Part shown: piece by piece, positions 25,963 to 35,926 of the stretch
Position numbering within the stretch: position 1 is the first letter of the stretch
How the letters are laid out: every line of letters starts with the position of its first letter
Origin: Halorubrum sp. BOL3-1
GTDB taxonomy: Archaea; Halobacteriota; Halobacteria; Halobacteriales; Haloferacaceae
Reading direction: 5' to 3'
NCBI RefSeq assembly: GCF_004114375.1
Contig: NZ_CP034692.1
Span: forward strand, 1,240,001-1,304,000
DNA: 64,000 nucleotides
The notes under the pieces: generated by a model
What the model saw: only the letters and a program-made list of their open reading frames with translations
Told to the model about the DNA's origin: nothing
Database searches by the model: none
Program-made: the position numbers and the translations under genes

Positions 25963-26127
25963 CCGATAGCAAAACTAAGCGAAGGCCGCCGCTCCCTCCG
26001 GTCGCAGGGCGGCCCCGGCAGTTGAACCCTACTCCAGTGCCGTGACTCGATGACGGCCGGGCCAGTGGACTGCCCCGTTGTTTCCAAGTTAGCACCAAGC
26101 CGCGCCGGCCTCATCGAGCCGTCGCCG

Positions 26128-26544
26128 TCAAACTGTCACGTCGGGTGTCTCGCCGTCCCCATGACGCTCCTGGTGTTCCGACGGCTCCAACACCTCGATG
26201 TTCTCAAGCCGGTTGTCCCAAGGGACCCAGCCCCGGTGATGTACTTCTTTCCCGTCCAACTCCCGTAGGTCATCCACCTTGAGAGTCGCCAGCAAGCGGT
26301 GGACGGACACCGTATCTGCCGAATCCCCACAGTGGCAAACCCACTACTCGTACCCACTGGTATCCATTCGAAATGATGCCGTAGTCGGCTTTTTGATTTC
26401 GAACCGGTCAAGCCAATTTCCGATTGTCGTTAGACTACATCCGCGCTTAGCGGCTATCTCAGCCTGCGTTTGGTCTTTTTCAACGTATTGCGCCCATAGC
26501 CACTCGGGGTTTCGATACTGACGGTTCTGTTCGGTCGTACTCAT
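26128..26544 (-). pseudogene. HTH-HNH endonuclease gene interrupted by one amber codon
   Basis: On the minus strand one frame encodes an N-terminal HTH segment (LWAQYVEKDQTQAEIAAKRG, then a second helix at SLTTIGNWLDRFEI) up to a TAG at 26344-26346. The same frame continues with WVCHCGDS and an HNH-type core (LDGKEVHHRGWVPWDNRLEN, then VLEPSEHQERHG). The pieces are 78 codons apart with no frameshift, so a single nonsense change (for example TAC to TAG) explains the break. An intact product would be 138 residues, like haloarchaeal HNH proteins that use an HTH for DNA choice. Read-through cannot be excluded. Confidence 0.8.
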
Positions 26545-26854
26545 TTTGAGTTAAAACACGCACCCGCCGAGGGGGGAGGAAACGGTGTATAGCCGCAGTC
26601 TCCCCCCGAGGCGGGGGGTTGCGTCTATCAGCCGCACTTGCGGTCGGGCTACTTCCTAAGGCCTCTTGATGCGCTTATCGTAGATGTCAACGGTCTCCCT
26701 GGGTTGTATTCCCCAGTTCAACCTCTGTCTACGGCGGACCACCACCCAAAGCAGTTACGAGAATCAAACCCAGTGGGTTCAGTCCTTGACCTCAAACAGA
26801 CGCTTTACTTGACCGGAATCCGCCGGTCATCGTTTGTCGGCTATCTACCTATGG

Positions 26855-26995
26855 TTACTCTTGCGCTACGCGGTCTACTAATTCGGAGATGACTGCGCCG
26901 TAAGGAATCTCGTCAGTACCGAATATCTGACGCCGAGCCTCATCGAGTTGGCCCTTTTCATCACGGCTCACAGTAATAGTGGTTTCTCGAAGCAT
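26855..26995 (-). CDS. Small ribbon-helix-helix-like / antitoxin-like protein
   Basis: 46 residues: MLRETTITVSRDEKGQLDEA, then RRQIFGTDEIPYGAVISELV and DRVAQE. A short beta strand (TTITVSRDE) followed by two helices is the layout of small RHH proteins and of VapB-like antitoxins common in haloarchaea. No toxin gene is adjacent, so it could be an orphan antitoxin or an element regulator. A perfect palindromic TATA-like block GGTATATATACC lies at 27058-27069 upstream. Confidence 0.65.
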   Translation of the reverse strand: MLRETTITVSRDEKGQLDEARRQIFGTDEIPYGAVISELVDRVAQE

Positions 26996-27842
26996 GGCAA
27001 GCAGTGGACTGTGTGATAGTCCGCTCCCGTCGTCTCCAATACTATGAAAGGTAACTTGGTATATATACCGTGGGGAGGGGGAGGGCTATAATAACGGTAG
27101 AGCCGGTAAAACCCGGAAATTCAGAATAGCAAAACACAATGATTTTGCCGGTTAATTTTGGCCCACTCACCATTCTTAGCCCAAAACCCACGAAATCCCC
27201 ATTAATAGGTGGTTTTGGCCGTATTCTCTCGCGCACTACTTTTTCTGTGCCATGATTCGATGAGGCTCCGTACCTGACCCCGCAAAATCAGCCTAAATCC
27301 TCACCAGCACGCTCGCCGGGTTACTAATCTTAGCAGTGTGAGCCTTCGCTGGTGTATTAACTCCCACTGGGTGCGCGTAATTATGTTGACATTCTTTCAT
27401 GCTCACACATTCCATTTTCTGACTTCTCAGTAATTTCTCTCAGCCACTTGCGTTTGCGTTGTATATACTAACTAATTTGGTTCTACCTGAAAGGTCTGGT
27501 CGTGGGATAACGGCGTGAGGAGTGTCGCGTCAGACAGGAGGTCTTCTACGTTGTCGAGGAGATTATGCCACGTCGCGCTGAATGACATATCCTGTCTTCA
27601 GACGCCGAGACAAAAAGACTGGGGCCGACACCAGAACCGCGCGACCAATATTTGACAATCGTGTTCTAAAGATGGTAAGAGACGCATATACAGTCACTTT
27701 AATAATTGCTCTTCCCGCCGCTCTGACTCAGATTCGTTGAGTGGCATAGATTGTAACTTCAACATATGTAATAATATACTGTACTGTTATACTACTACTG
27801 TACCACTTATTATAACATTGTTTTTTGTCCTCGGGAAGGTCG
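26996..27842. other. Gene-poor AT-rich stretch
   Basis: No convincing gene on either strand; the longest frame (27042-27236, minus) lacks recognisable features. It holds the palindrome GGTATATATACC (27058-27069) and, near its right end (27777-27815), TACTGTA-like motifs that resemble parts of the tandem repeat that follows. Confidence 0.5.
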
Positions 27843-28016
27843 CTGTACTACCGCTGTTAGAACTAAAGATACTGTACTACCGCTGTTAGAACTAAAGATA
27901 CTGTACTACCGCTGTTAGAACTAAAGATACTGTACTACCGCTGTTAGAACTAAAGATACTGTACTACCGCTGTTAGAACTAAAGATACTGTACTACCGCT
28001 GTTAGAACTAAAGATA
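27843..28016 (+). repeat. Six perfect 29-bp tandem repeats
   Basis: Units begin at 27843, 27872, 27901, 27930, 27959 and 27988, all identical, each starting CTGTACTACCGC and ending CTAAAGATA. 29 bp is not a multiple of three, and no frame runs through it, so it is not coding. Position upstream of the restriction-modification operon and inside a plasmid-like element suggests iterons or a partition or regulatory array. There are no spacers, so it is not a CRISPR array. The following 28017-28484 contains no other gene. Confidence 0.95.
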
Positions 28017-28484
28017 CTGACTCCGGGAACCCTGCCGTATCTAACGTTATGAATGTCAACAGTCAGTCTAAACAGACTTAACGACAGGTGTACTACAAGT
28101 GATAGCGTGTCGTAAATAAGAAGGCTCAGGTGTATCTCGTTCTCGGACTATTTTGCTGAAGGACGAACATAGGTCTGTTCCTATAGAGTAGAATCCAATC
28201 TAAGCACGCTCAGCCGGTTCTTATTGGCGCTGAATATATATGATGTATCTGTATCATATTCAAAAAGAATCGTCTCACGCTCCGCTCAGGGAACCTAAAA
28301 AATATATGTGTTTGAGAGCTAAGAATCGCTTTGGAACATAGAATCCACTTATTAGAGTAGAATATCAGATAGAACAAGACATACGTAAGATTAGAGTGTG
28401 GTAGTTATCGACGCCGCTACGACTTTCGGCACCGTTCCCGGGGAAACTATTGCGAGCGGTCAATCAGAGTTCACCGCAGGACAT

Positions 28485-30014
28485 ATGATGGTCGCAGGGA
28501 ACAGTACGCCTATGCCTGTTTCGCTGGATGAGCTGGAATCTCATCTATTCAAATGCGCTGACATAATCCGCGATGCTGTTGACCCGACTGATTATAAAGA
28601 ATACATCCTCCCGCTCGTCTACTACAAGTCTATTTCCGACGAGTTCCAGAAGCAGTACGCTGACAACGTTGCGGAGTACGGCGAGGACTTCGCGCGCCGA
28701 AACGACCTCTACAGTATTCCCGTTGTTCCCGAGGGCTATTTGTGGGAAGACGTGCGTGCTGTCTCGGACAACATCGACCAAGCCCTAAACGAAGCGTTCG
28801 ATGCGCTCACCGAGGAAAACCCACAGCTCACAGGCGTCTTCCGCGCTGACTACATCGACGCCGACGCACTCGACGACGACCGCCTCGGGAAGCTCGTCGA
28901 ACATCTCTCGACCCACGACCTCGACCGTGACAGCATCCCCCCGGACATGCTCGGCGAGGCGTACATGGACCTTGTCCGACACTTCGCCGAGGAGGAGGGG
29001 AAGTCCGGCGGCCAGTTCTTCACGCCCCCACACATCGTGAATCTCTGCGTCCGACTCGTGGACGAGTTCGAGGACGGGATGACATTCCACGACCCCACGG
29101 TCGGCTCCGGCGGGATGCTCATCGAGGCCGCGCGGTACTACCGTGAGGAGCAGGGCGGCGACCCGACGAAACTCGCGTTCACCGGACAAGAAATCAACCC
29201 GGACATTGCGGCCATCGCCAAGATGAATCTCTCTATTCACGGACTGAACGGAGAGATTGAACGCGAAGACTCGCTCTCGAATCCAGCGTTCACCGACGAA
29301 GACAATCAAGAACTCACTCGCTTTAACCGGGTTCTCGCGAACTTCCCGTTCTCAGCGGATTGGGCGAAAGACGACCTCCAAGACGACCCCTACGGACGTT
29401 TTGACTGGCACGAGAAACTCCCACGTGCCGACCGCGGGGACTACGCCTTCATCATGTCTATGGCGAAGCAGTTGAAGCGTCCTGACCGCGACGGCGACGG
29501 CGGGAAGGCGGCTATCGTCATCCCCCACGGAGTGTTGTTCCGCAAGCACGAATCGCGGTATCGGAAGCACATGCTGGAAGAAGATATAGTGGAAGCCATC
29601 GTCGGGCTTCCCGAGAATCTATTCCAGAACAACGCGATTCCCTCTGCTGTTCTCGTGTTGAATAGGGACAAGCCAGAAGAGCGTAAGGGCGAGGTACAGT
29701 TCATTCACGCCGCCACCGAGGATTTCTACGAGGACCTATCGAATCAGAACGAACTAACGGAGGACGGACTCGACCACATCATCGAAAACTTCCGTGGATG
29801 GACAGCCGAGGAGCGTGTGAGTCGGCCGGTGTCGCTGAACGAGATTCGGGAGAACGACTACAATCTCAATATCGCCCTTTATGTTGATACGACCGAGCCG
29901 GAAGAGGATATTGATGTGGAGGAAGAACTAGCGAAGTTGCGAGAATTACAGAGCGAGCGTGATGAGATTGAAGCGACGATGAGCGAGCATATGGAGGCGT
30001 TGAATTATGAGTGA
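28485..30014 (+). CDS. hsdM: Type I restriction-modification methyltransferase subunit HsdM
   Basis: About 509 residues. An N-terminal helical HsdM_N domain (LDELESHLFKCADIIRDAVD) is followed by an N6-adenine methylase with the SAM motif DPTVGSGGMLIEAAR and motif IV NFPFS (variant of NPPF). It methylates adenine at the target defined by HsdS. Starts at 28485/28488 or 28512 are all possible; a GTG at 28398 would add a non-conserved leader. Its end overlaps hsdS by 8 nt. Confidence 0.93.
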   Translation: MMVAGNSTPMPVSLDELESHLFKCADIIRDAVDPTDYKEYILPLVYYKSISDEFQKQYADNVAEYGEDFARRNDLYSIPVVPEGYLWEDVRAVSDNIDQALNEAFDALTEENPQLTGVFRADYIDADALDDDRLGKLVEHLSTHDLDRDSIPPDMLGEAYMDLVRHFAEEEGKSGGQFFTPPHIVNLCVRLVDEFEDGMTFHDPTVGSGGMLIEAARYYREEQGGDPTKLAFTGQEINPDIAAIAKMNLSIHGLNGEIEREDSLSNPAFTDEDNQELTRFNRVLANFPFSADWAKDDLQDDPYGRFDWHEKLPRADRGDYAFIMSMAKQLKRPDRDGDGGKAAIVIPHGVLFRKHESRYRKHMLEEDIVEAIVGLPENLFQNNAIPSAVLVLNRDKPEERKGEVQFIHAATEDFYEDLSNQNELTEDGLDHIIENFRGWTAEERVSRPVSLNEIRENDYNLNIALYVDTTEPEEDIDVEEELAKLRELQSERDEIEATMSEHMEALNYE

Positions 30015-31395
30015 GGACACAACTTTGAACGAATTTGTCGAGAATGAAAAACACGAATCATCAAATCTAGAACTTGGCCCTATTGAGGTAGAGATACCAG
30101 ATGAATGGGACTCAAGGCAACTATCTACCGTATTTGACCTAATAACTGGAAATAGTTACACGGGTGATTATCTCTCTGATGAGGATAATAGTGGCCGGAT
30201 ATTCCTAACACTAAAATCGGTCAACAAGGGCGGTGGGTTCAACTGGGATAGCCTGAAATACTACACGGGCGAGGTGAATGAGAGAGAAGTAGTAGAGCCG
30301 GGCGAATTACTCATAGCTAACACCGACGTTACTCAAGATGGAGATATTGTAGGCTATTCCATTAGAGTCCCTGATTTCGATTCAGAAAAGGAAATCGCGG
30401 CGTCTATGGATTTATCCATCTTACGACCAACATTAGACAATATTAATCTTCCATATATCGAATACCTGCTTCAAACAGATTTTATCCATTCCCGGATGCG
30501 GGCATTTAGCGCAGGGTCAACCGTCTTACACTTGAACACAGACCTTGTAAAGTCGCTCTCACTTCCTCTTCCACCACTCTCGGAACAGCGCAAAATTGCC
30601 ACTGTCCTCTATACTGTTAACCAAGCAATTGAGAAGACTGAGAAAATTAGAGAACAAATAGAACGAGTAAGGGCCGGAACAGCACAAGACCTGTTTCGAA
30701 ATGGAATCTCTCAGGGGGAAACAAAGGAAACATGGCTCGGTGAAATTCCCGAAGATTGGGATGTAGTCCCATTTTCAAAAATAGTTGACTCTAATCGCAA
30801 CGGCCTATATAAATCAAAGGACGCGTACGGTGAGGGCTGTCCGATTGCCAAGATGGGAAATGCTCTTGAGAAGCGTACGCTCGATATGTCTTCTGCTGAC
30901 AGGCTAGAATTGACTGATGAAGAGAAACAGAAGTACGGACTGAATGAAGGCGACCTAATTTTTGCTCGCCGAGCACAGGAGGTATCTGCGGCTGGGGATT
31001 GTTGCTACGTTCCACAACTTGACGAATTAACGGTGTTTGAATCATCACTAATCCGAGTTCGTTTGGCAGAGGGCGCAAACCCTCGATTCTACACACAGTA
31101 CTTTGATAGCCCCGTTGGCTCTCGGTCCATAGAGCGTATCGTAACAGAAACCAGTATTTCTGGAATAGCGACCAGCGACTTGCTTGACCTGAAGGTTGCC
31201 GTCCCCAGTCTCGCTGAGCAAGAGGAAATCGCTTCAATCATGTGGAAATTCGATGAGCAAGAGAAGTCGTTACAGAAAGAAAGAGAATGGTATGAACGCC
31301 TCAAACGTGGCTTAATACAAGACCTCCTCTCGGGAACAGTCCGAATGACCGACACTAACATAGAGGTTCCCGAAGAAGTCACCCAACATGGTTAG
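30007..31395 (+). CDS. hsdS: Type I restriction-modification specificity subunit HsdS
   Basis: 462 residues with two target-recognition domains (about 30-190 and 240-410). Each is followed by a conserved helical spacer beginning LPPLSEQRKIATVLYTVNQA and VPSLAEQEEIASIMWKFDEQ. Two full-length domains imply a bipartite DNA target. The sequence is more AT-rich than hsdM and hsdR, as expected for a diversifying subunit that recombines between strains. It overlaps both neighbours by 8 nt. Confidence 0.93.
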   Translation: MSEDTTLNEFVENEKHESSNLELGPIEVEIPDEWDSRQLSTVFDLITGNSYTGDYLSDEDNSGRIFLTLKSVNKGGGFNWDSLKYYTGEVNEREVVEPGELLIANTDVTQDGDIVGYSIRVPDFDSEKEIAASMDLSILRPTLDNINLPYIEYLLQTDFIHSRMRAFSAGSTVLHLNTDLVKSLSLPLPPLSEQRKIATVLYTVNQAIEKTEKIREQIERVRAGTAQDLFRNGISQGETKETWLGEIPEDWDVVPFSKIVDSNRNGLYKSKDAYGEGCPIAKMGNALEKRTLDMSSADRLELTDEEKQKYGLNEGDLIFARRAQEVSAAGDCCYVPQLDELTVFESSLIRVRLAEGANPRFYTQYFDSPVGSRSIERIVTETSISGIATSDLLDLKVAVPSLAEQEEIASIMWKFDEQEKSLQKEREWYERLKRGLIQDLLSGTVRMTDTNIEVPEEVTQHG

Positions 31396-34348
31396 CATCC
31401 CGTCCGAGGGCGGCGTCGAGCGGTCGCTCCTCTCGTGGCTCGACGGCGTCGGGTGGGAGACACACGGATTAGACGGCGGGCGAGGTGCTAGCGTTCTCGA
31501 TGACGCCTACGAACGCGACAGTCACGAGGTCGCCTACTGGAACCTTCTCGCGGAGCAGGTCGTCGCATTGAACGAGGAAGTCACCGAGGACAACGTGGAT
31601 AAGTTCATATCCTCGCTTCGCCGCGACCTCGACACAGAACATCTGATGGACGGCAATCGTGAGTTCCACCAGTTGCTCGCGAAGGGAAAGAAGTTCAGCG
31701 TTCAACGCGGGAAGGGGGCGACAGACACCGTTATTGTAGACCTCATTGACCACGACAATCCAGAAAACAACCGTTTCCACGCGGTCAATCAGTTCTCTGT
31801 CTCCCGCGAGACGACCATTCGACCGGACGTAAGCCTGTTCGTCAACGGGATTCCGCTCGTGACGATGGAGCTGAAAAGTCTCGCGCAGGATAACGACTGG
31901 CACGACGCCGTTAGCGACCTCCAAGACTACGAGGACGACGCTCCAAGGCTCTTCATTCCCGGTCTGTTCAACGTCGCCGCCGACACGATGGAACTCCGAT
32001 ACGGAGCTATGGGTGCGCCCAAGGAGTTCTACGAACCGTGGAACGACGCCCCAGAAGAGTTCGAGGACGACAATGCGATGAAGCAGGGGGTCAAAGCGCT
32101 GTGTAATCCCGGGACGCTTCTCGACCTCGTCAAGCACTTCGTTTTCTACGAGCGCCGAGCCGGAGGAGACGCGAAAATCATCCCGCGCTATTCGCAGTAC
32201 TACGCGGTCAATCGTATCCTCGACAGAGTCCACGAGGGCGTCCACAAACGCGGCCTCATCTGGCACACTCAAGGGTCGGGGAAGTCGTTCACGATGCTGT
32301 ACGCTGCCGAGAACCTACTCTCACGGCCTACAGTTGCCCGTAACCCGCAAGTCTTCGTCATCGTAGATACGGACAAGCTGAACTCGCAAATGCGCAACCA
32401 GCTTGCGAACCTCTCGCTGGAGCGATGGACGGAGGCCGAGAGCATCGACCATCTCCAGCGTCTCATCGAGGAGGGGAGTAGCCAGCTCGTCCTCACAACT
32501 ATTCAGAAGTTCGAGGATGTCGACCCCGACGTACAGGGAAACGACGAGGTTATTCTGATGAGCGACGAGGCGCACCGCTTCATGGAAGCCGACCTCGGGA
32601 GCCGAATCAAGGCTGCGTTCACGAACTACTCCCATTTCGGATTCACCGGCACTCCCGTTCGAGAAGGAGAACGACCAGAGGACCGAAACACGTTTGACGA
32701 GTTCTCTCCCGAGGGCGAAAAGTATCTTCACCGCTACTCGGTCAAGCAGGGCATTGACGACGGCCTGATTCTCCCCGTCTACTTCACGCTTCGTCACGAG
32801 ATGGAGTGGGACATTGACGAGGCCGGACTCGACGAAGAGTTCGAGCAGGAGTTCCGGGGGATGACGACCGACGAAAAACGGGAGTTCATCAAGGAAAACG
32901 TCACCAGCCGGACTATGGCTGAACTCGAACCACGGGTAGACCGTGCGGTCGCTGAAATCGATACCCACTACAACGAACATCTTTTGCCGAACGGCTGGAA
33001 GGGGATGGTCGTCACCCCGAGCCGGCGGTCGGCGGCGATGTACGGCGAGCGGCTACGGGAACAGATGGGTGAAGAGGCCGTGGAAGTCCTCTACACGTCT
33101 ACGAAAGACGACTCCGACCTCATCAAGCAGTTTCACACGGATTCGGAGGAACGCAATAGCATCGTCGGGGACTTCAAAGAAGAGGAGAATCCGCAGCTCC
33201 TCGTCGTCCACAACATGCTCCTCACAGGCTTCGACGCGCCGATACTCAAGACGATATATCTCGACCGGAATCTCAAAAATCACAATCTCCTCCAAGCCAT
33301 CGCTCGGACTAACCGGCCTGCCGCCGGGAAGGAGAACGGCGAGATTGTGGACTTTCAGGGCGTGTTCGAGAACATCGACGAGGCGCTTGACTACGACGAC
33401 GAGACGAAAGCCTATGCCGCGCGCGACAAGGACGAACTCTACGAGGAGCTGGTAGAGCAAGTTGAGCGGGCAATGGACATCTTCGATGGCATAGATAAGG
33501 ATGACACGCAGGAGGCGACCTACGAAGCTATCGAGCGCGTTAGCACGCATCCGGAACGTCGTGAGTTCAAACAGAACTTCCGGCGACTACAGAACCTCTA
33601 CGAAGCCGTCGCCCCTGACGGACGGCTTGTGAGTGAGGGTATCGAACGTGACTACAAATGGTTGAGCAGAATCCACGTCGCGTTCAAGCGCACGACCTCG
33701 GGCAATGACGACCCCGAGAAGGAGATGCGCGAGAAGACGCGAGAGATAATCAACAAGCACGTCGATATTCCCGAAATCAAGCGTGACTTTCCCACCTATA
33801 AGCTCGGGAAGGAATACTTAGAAGACGTTGAGGAACTCGATAACCCCAGCGTGAAGGCGGCGCAGGTAGCTCACGCTACCCGCGAACACCTCCATCCACG
33901 AGAAAACCAGAACCCACGGTACAAACGATTGAGCGAGCGCGTGACAGACATCGTTGAGCGGTGGCAGGGTGAAGAGATGAGCGACCCCAAGGCAGTTGAA
34001 GCTCTGAAGTCTGTCGAAGAAGAGGTGTTATCAGTCAAAAACAAATCCGAGAAGGGGACGAGAGAGGCCGCAGAGTTTGCTATCTATACGCACCTGACCG
34101 AGGAGACACCCGACGCCATAGAGTCCGATGAGCAGGCAGAGCAGGTCGCAGAAGAGATTGTCTCACAGTTCCGTGAGCGGGTTGACCGAAGTTACGCTGG
34201 CTGGAAAACGAACCAGCAGACAATCGCAGAAATCGAGCGTATCCTGTTGGATGTACTGGTGGTAGAATACGACCTCGGGCATCTCATCAAGGATAGTGAC
34301 GGGTTCGTGGACGCGACCCGAGACTATCTAATTCAGAATCATGGCTAA
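31388..34348 (+). CDS. hsdR: Type I restriction endonuclease subunit HsdR
   Basis: 986 residues. The N-terminal PD-(D/E)xK nuclease has Asp147, Glu161 and Lys163 (RPDVSLF ... MELKS). The SF2 translocase follows with Walker A HTQGSGKS near residue 292-299, DEAH near 392, FTGTPV, and motif VI IARTNRP. A C-terminal helical domain docks to HsdM/HsdS. It translocates and cuts DNA unmethylated at the HsdS target. The catalytic residues appear intact, so the system looks active. Confidence 0.95.
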   Translation: MVSIPSEGGVERSLLSWLDGVGWETHGLDGGRGASVLDDAYERDSHEVAYWNLLAEQVVALNEEVTEDNVDKFISSLRRDLDTEHLMDGNREFHQLLAKGKKFSVQRGKGATDTVIVDLIDHDNPENNRFHAVNQFSVSRETTIRPDVSLFVNGIPLVTMELKSLAQDNDWHDAVSDLQDYEDDAPRLFIPGLFNVAADTMELRYGAMGAPKEFYEPWNDAPEEFEDDNAMKQGVKALCNPGTLLDLVKHFVFYERRAGGDAKIIPRYSQYYAVNRILDRVHEGVHKRGLIWHTQGSGKSFTMLYAAENLLSRPTVARNPQVFVIVDTDKLNSQMRNQLANLSLERWTEAESIDHLQRLIEEGSSQLVLTTIQKFEDVDPDVQGNDEVILMSDEAHRFMEADLGSRIKAAFTNYSHFGFTGTPVREGERPEDRNTFDEFSPEGEKYLHRYSVKQGIDDGLILPVYFTLRHEMEWDIDEAGLDEEFEQEFRGMTTDEKREFIKENVTSRTMAELEPRVDRAVAEIDTHYNEHLLPNGWKGMVVTPSRRSAAMYGERLREQMGEEAVEVLYTSTKDDSDLIKQFHTDSEERNSIVGDFKEEENPQLLVVHNMLLTGFDAPILKTIYLDRNLKNHNLLQAIARTNRPAAGKENGEIVDFQGVFENIDEALDYDDETKAYAARDKDELYEELVEQVERAMDIFDGIDKDDTQEATYEAIERVSTHPERREFKQNFRRLQNLYEAVAPDGRLVSEGIERDYKWLSRIHVAFKRTTSGNDDPEKEMREKTREIINKHVDIPEIKRDFPTYKLGKEYLEDVEELDNPSVKAAQVAHATREHLHPRENQNPRYKRLSERVTDIVERWQGEEMSDPKAVEALKSVEEEVLSVKNKSEKGTREAAEFAIYTHLTEETPDAIESDEQAEQVAEEIVSQFRERVDRSYAGWKTNQQTIAEIERILLDVLVVEYDLGHLIKDSDGFVDATRDYLIQNHG

Positions 34349-35063
34349 GACACAGCGGCAGGAAGTGGACTTGGTGGGCGAGACTGTTGAGTATGACGTA
34401 CGTTGGAGTTCAGACGCGACTAAGCCGCGTATTGACGTGGACATCCGCGGTGTGACTGTCGTGGTCCCCAACGCCGCCGACGTTCAACCGACCGAGGTCC
34501 TCCGCGGGAACGCCGCGTGGGTCGTAGAGAAACAACAGAACTTCGAGCGGTACCGAGAGCAGGTTCCCGACCGCACGTTTGAGGCCGGCGAGACGTTTCC
34601 GCTACTCGGAACGGAACGTAAACTCGTCATTGAGCCAGCTCGCAGTCATACTATCACCGACGACGAGATTCGACTCAGGGAAAGCACAGTCGAGCAGTCC
34701 ACGGTCAAACAGGTACTCGAAAACGTCTATCGGAGAGAGGCCCGTAACTACTTCTCCAAGCGTGCGAGCCACTACGCGGAGCAGATGGGCGTCGAGTACG
34801 ACCAGATACAGGTCCGAAACCAGAGAACTCGGTGGGGTTCCTGCTCCACGACAGGGACTATTAGTCTAAACTGGCGATTGATGTTAGCACCGCCTGAAAT
34901 CGTTGACTACGTCATCGTCCACGAACTTGCGCATCTTCGAGAAGCAGACCACGGCGAGGAGTTCTGGGGGTTCGTCGCTGAACACGACTCAGAACATGAA
35001 GCTCACGCGAGGTGGCTGGAGGAAAATAGTATCCAGTTGATTTTTTCGACGGACGACATATAG
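34341..35063 (+). CDS. YgjP-like metallopeptidase (DUF45) of the R-M operon
   Basis: 240 residues with the zinc metallopeptidase motif HELAH (194-198) and a downstream HGEEFW that supplies the third ligand, preceded by RTRWGSCSTTGTISLNWRL, the signature of the YgjP/SprT-like fold. It overlaps hsdR by 8 nt, the same overlap seen at the two upstream junctions, so it is part of the restriction operon. YgjP genes are recurrent partners of type I systems. It may cleave or control HsdR, which is inferred, not shown. Confidence 0.9.
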   Translation: MAKTQRQEVDLVGETVEYDVRWSSDATKPRIDVDIRGVTVVVPNAADVQPTEVLRGNAAWVVEKQQNFERYREQVPDRTFEAGETFPLLGTERKLVIEPARSHTITDDEIRLRESTVEQSTVKQVLENVYRREARNYFSKRASHYAEQMGVEYDQIQVRNQRTRWGSCSTTGTISLNWRLMLAPPEIVDYVIVHELAHLREADHGEEFWGFVAEHDSEHEAHARWLEENSIQLIFSTDDI

Positions 35064-35366
35064 TGAGACGGGTGTTTATATATCAGGTTGAGGAGGAGGG
35101 AAAGCCGTAATAAAAGATACTGTAAACTATATTTCAGAAGCAGTCCCCTCTTTTCGTTAAGGCGGCCAGCGGTTGATGGACAGAGACTTTTGAGCCTCTG
35201 GGCGAGCGTGTCCGAAGTGGGACAAGGTACACTCCTCTGACAGAGCCACGTATGGGGAGATGACTATACGAGAAGTCTGCCGAACCAACAGCGAGAAGTT
35301 CGGATGGAGACATGTGTAAAGGTAATATCCAATAAATTTGTTACGCGACGGATTGATGATTGCGGT

Positions 35367-35555
35367 ATGGGAATCACAAATGTAGTCTGTCCGCACTGTG
35401 GAGAGGAGGCCTATGTGACTCTCCCGCAAGGTCGTAGGATTGAGAGCGTAGCAAAAAAGAACGGTTACTTAGATGCGCCGGGAGAAATCGTTCGGGTACA
35501 AAGCAATTGTAAGAACTGTAATAAGGAATTCTACGCTAGCCACACTCCTAAGTAA
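35367..35555 (+). CDS. Small zinc-ribbon protein
   Basis: 62 residues beginning MGITNVVCPHCGEEAYVTLP, with a second pair SNCKNCNKEF, so it is a CxxC...CxxC ribbon probably binding one zinc ion. AT-rich AATAAATTT at about 35333-35341 lies some 27 bp upstream, so I take ATG 35367 rather than 35304. Haloarchaeal plasmids and viruses encode many such proteins; partner and function are unknown. Confidence 0.68.
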   Translation: MGITNVVCPHCGEEAYVTLPQGRRIESVAKKNGYLDAPGEIVRVQSNCKNCNKEFYASHTPK

Positions 35556-35689
35556 TCTCCAGTTCTGGGTCATCTCAGTGGTCATCAGCCGAGGTATAGA
35601 GGGCATTTGTTATATATAGGGGCGGTCGTTAAATCTCCGAGATAATTAGGGCACACGGAAGAGATATGTATGATTTGAACAAAAACTAG

Positions 35690-35926
35690 ATGATGGCTAA
35701 AGAGTCAAAAGTTAATATTAGAAGGTTTAGGTGTAAAGATTGTGGTAACTCATATACGCCAACATACCACATTGGATGTGATGGACTCATAGTCAAGATA
35801 GGGGATACGTGGATGTGCGTAAAATGTGGTGACACCATAACAGAACAACCGAAATGTATTGACTGTGACTCAGAAAATACAGAGTGGGTTGAGATGACTG
35901 TTGATGTAGAAATTCCAGACATTTAG
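35690..35926 (+). CDS. Small zinc-ribbon protein with three Cys pairs
   Basis: 78 residues with CKDCGNSY, MCVKCGD and CIDCDSEN, enough for one or two zinc sites, and a tail ending VEMTVDVEIPDI. AT-rich codon use matches the surrounding element. The start could be either of two adjacent ATGs (35690 or 35693). No family assigned. Confidence 0.65.
   Translation: MMAKESKVNIRRFRCKDCGNSYTPTYHIGCDGLIVKIGDTWMCVKCGDTITEQPKCIDCDSENTEWVEMTVDVEIPDI

Noticed and set aside
26638-26892. 84-residue plus-strand frame
   Set aside because: It overlaps the better-supported 46-residue minus-strand gene at 26855-26995 and has no recognisable features.
27042-27236. 64-residue minus-strand frame
   Set aside because: No ribosome-binding site or promoter at the right place and an ordinary random composition.
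27843-28016. Tandem 29-bp repeats as a CRISPR array
   Set aside because: There are no spacers between units; repeats are directly adjacent and no cas genes are in the window.
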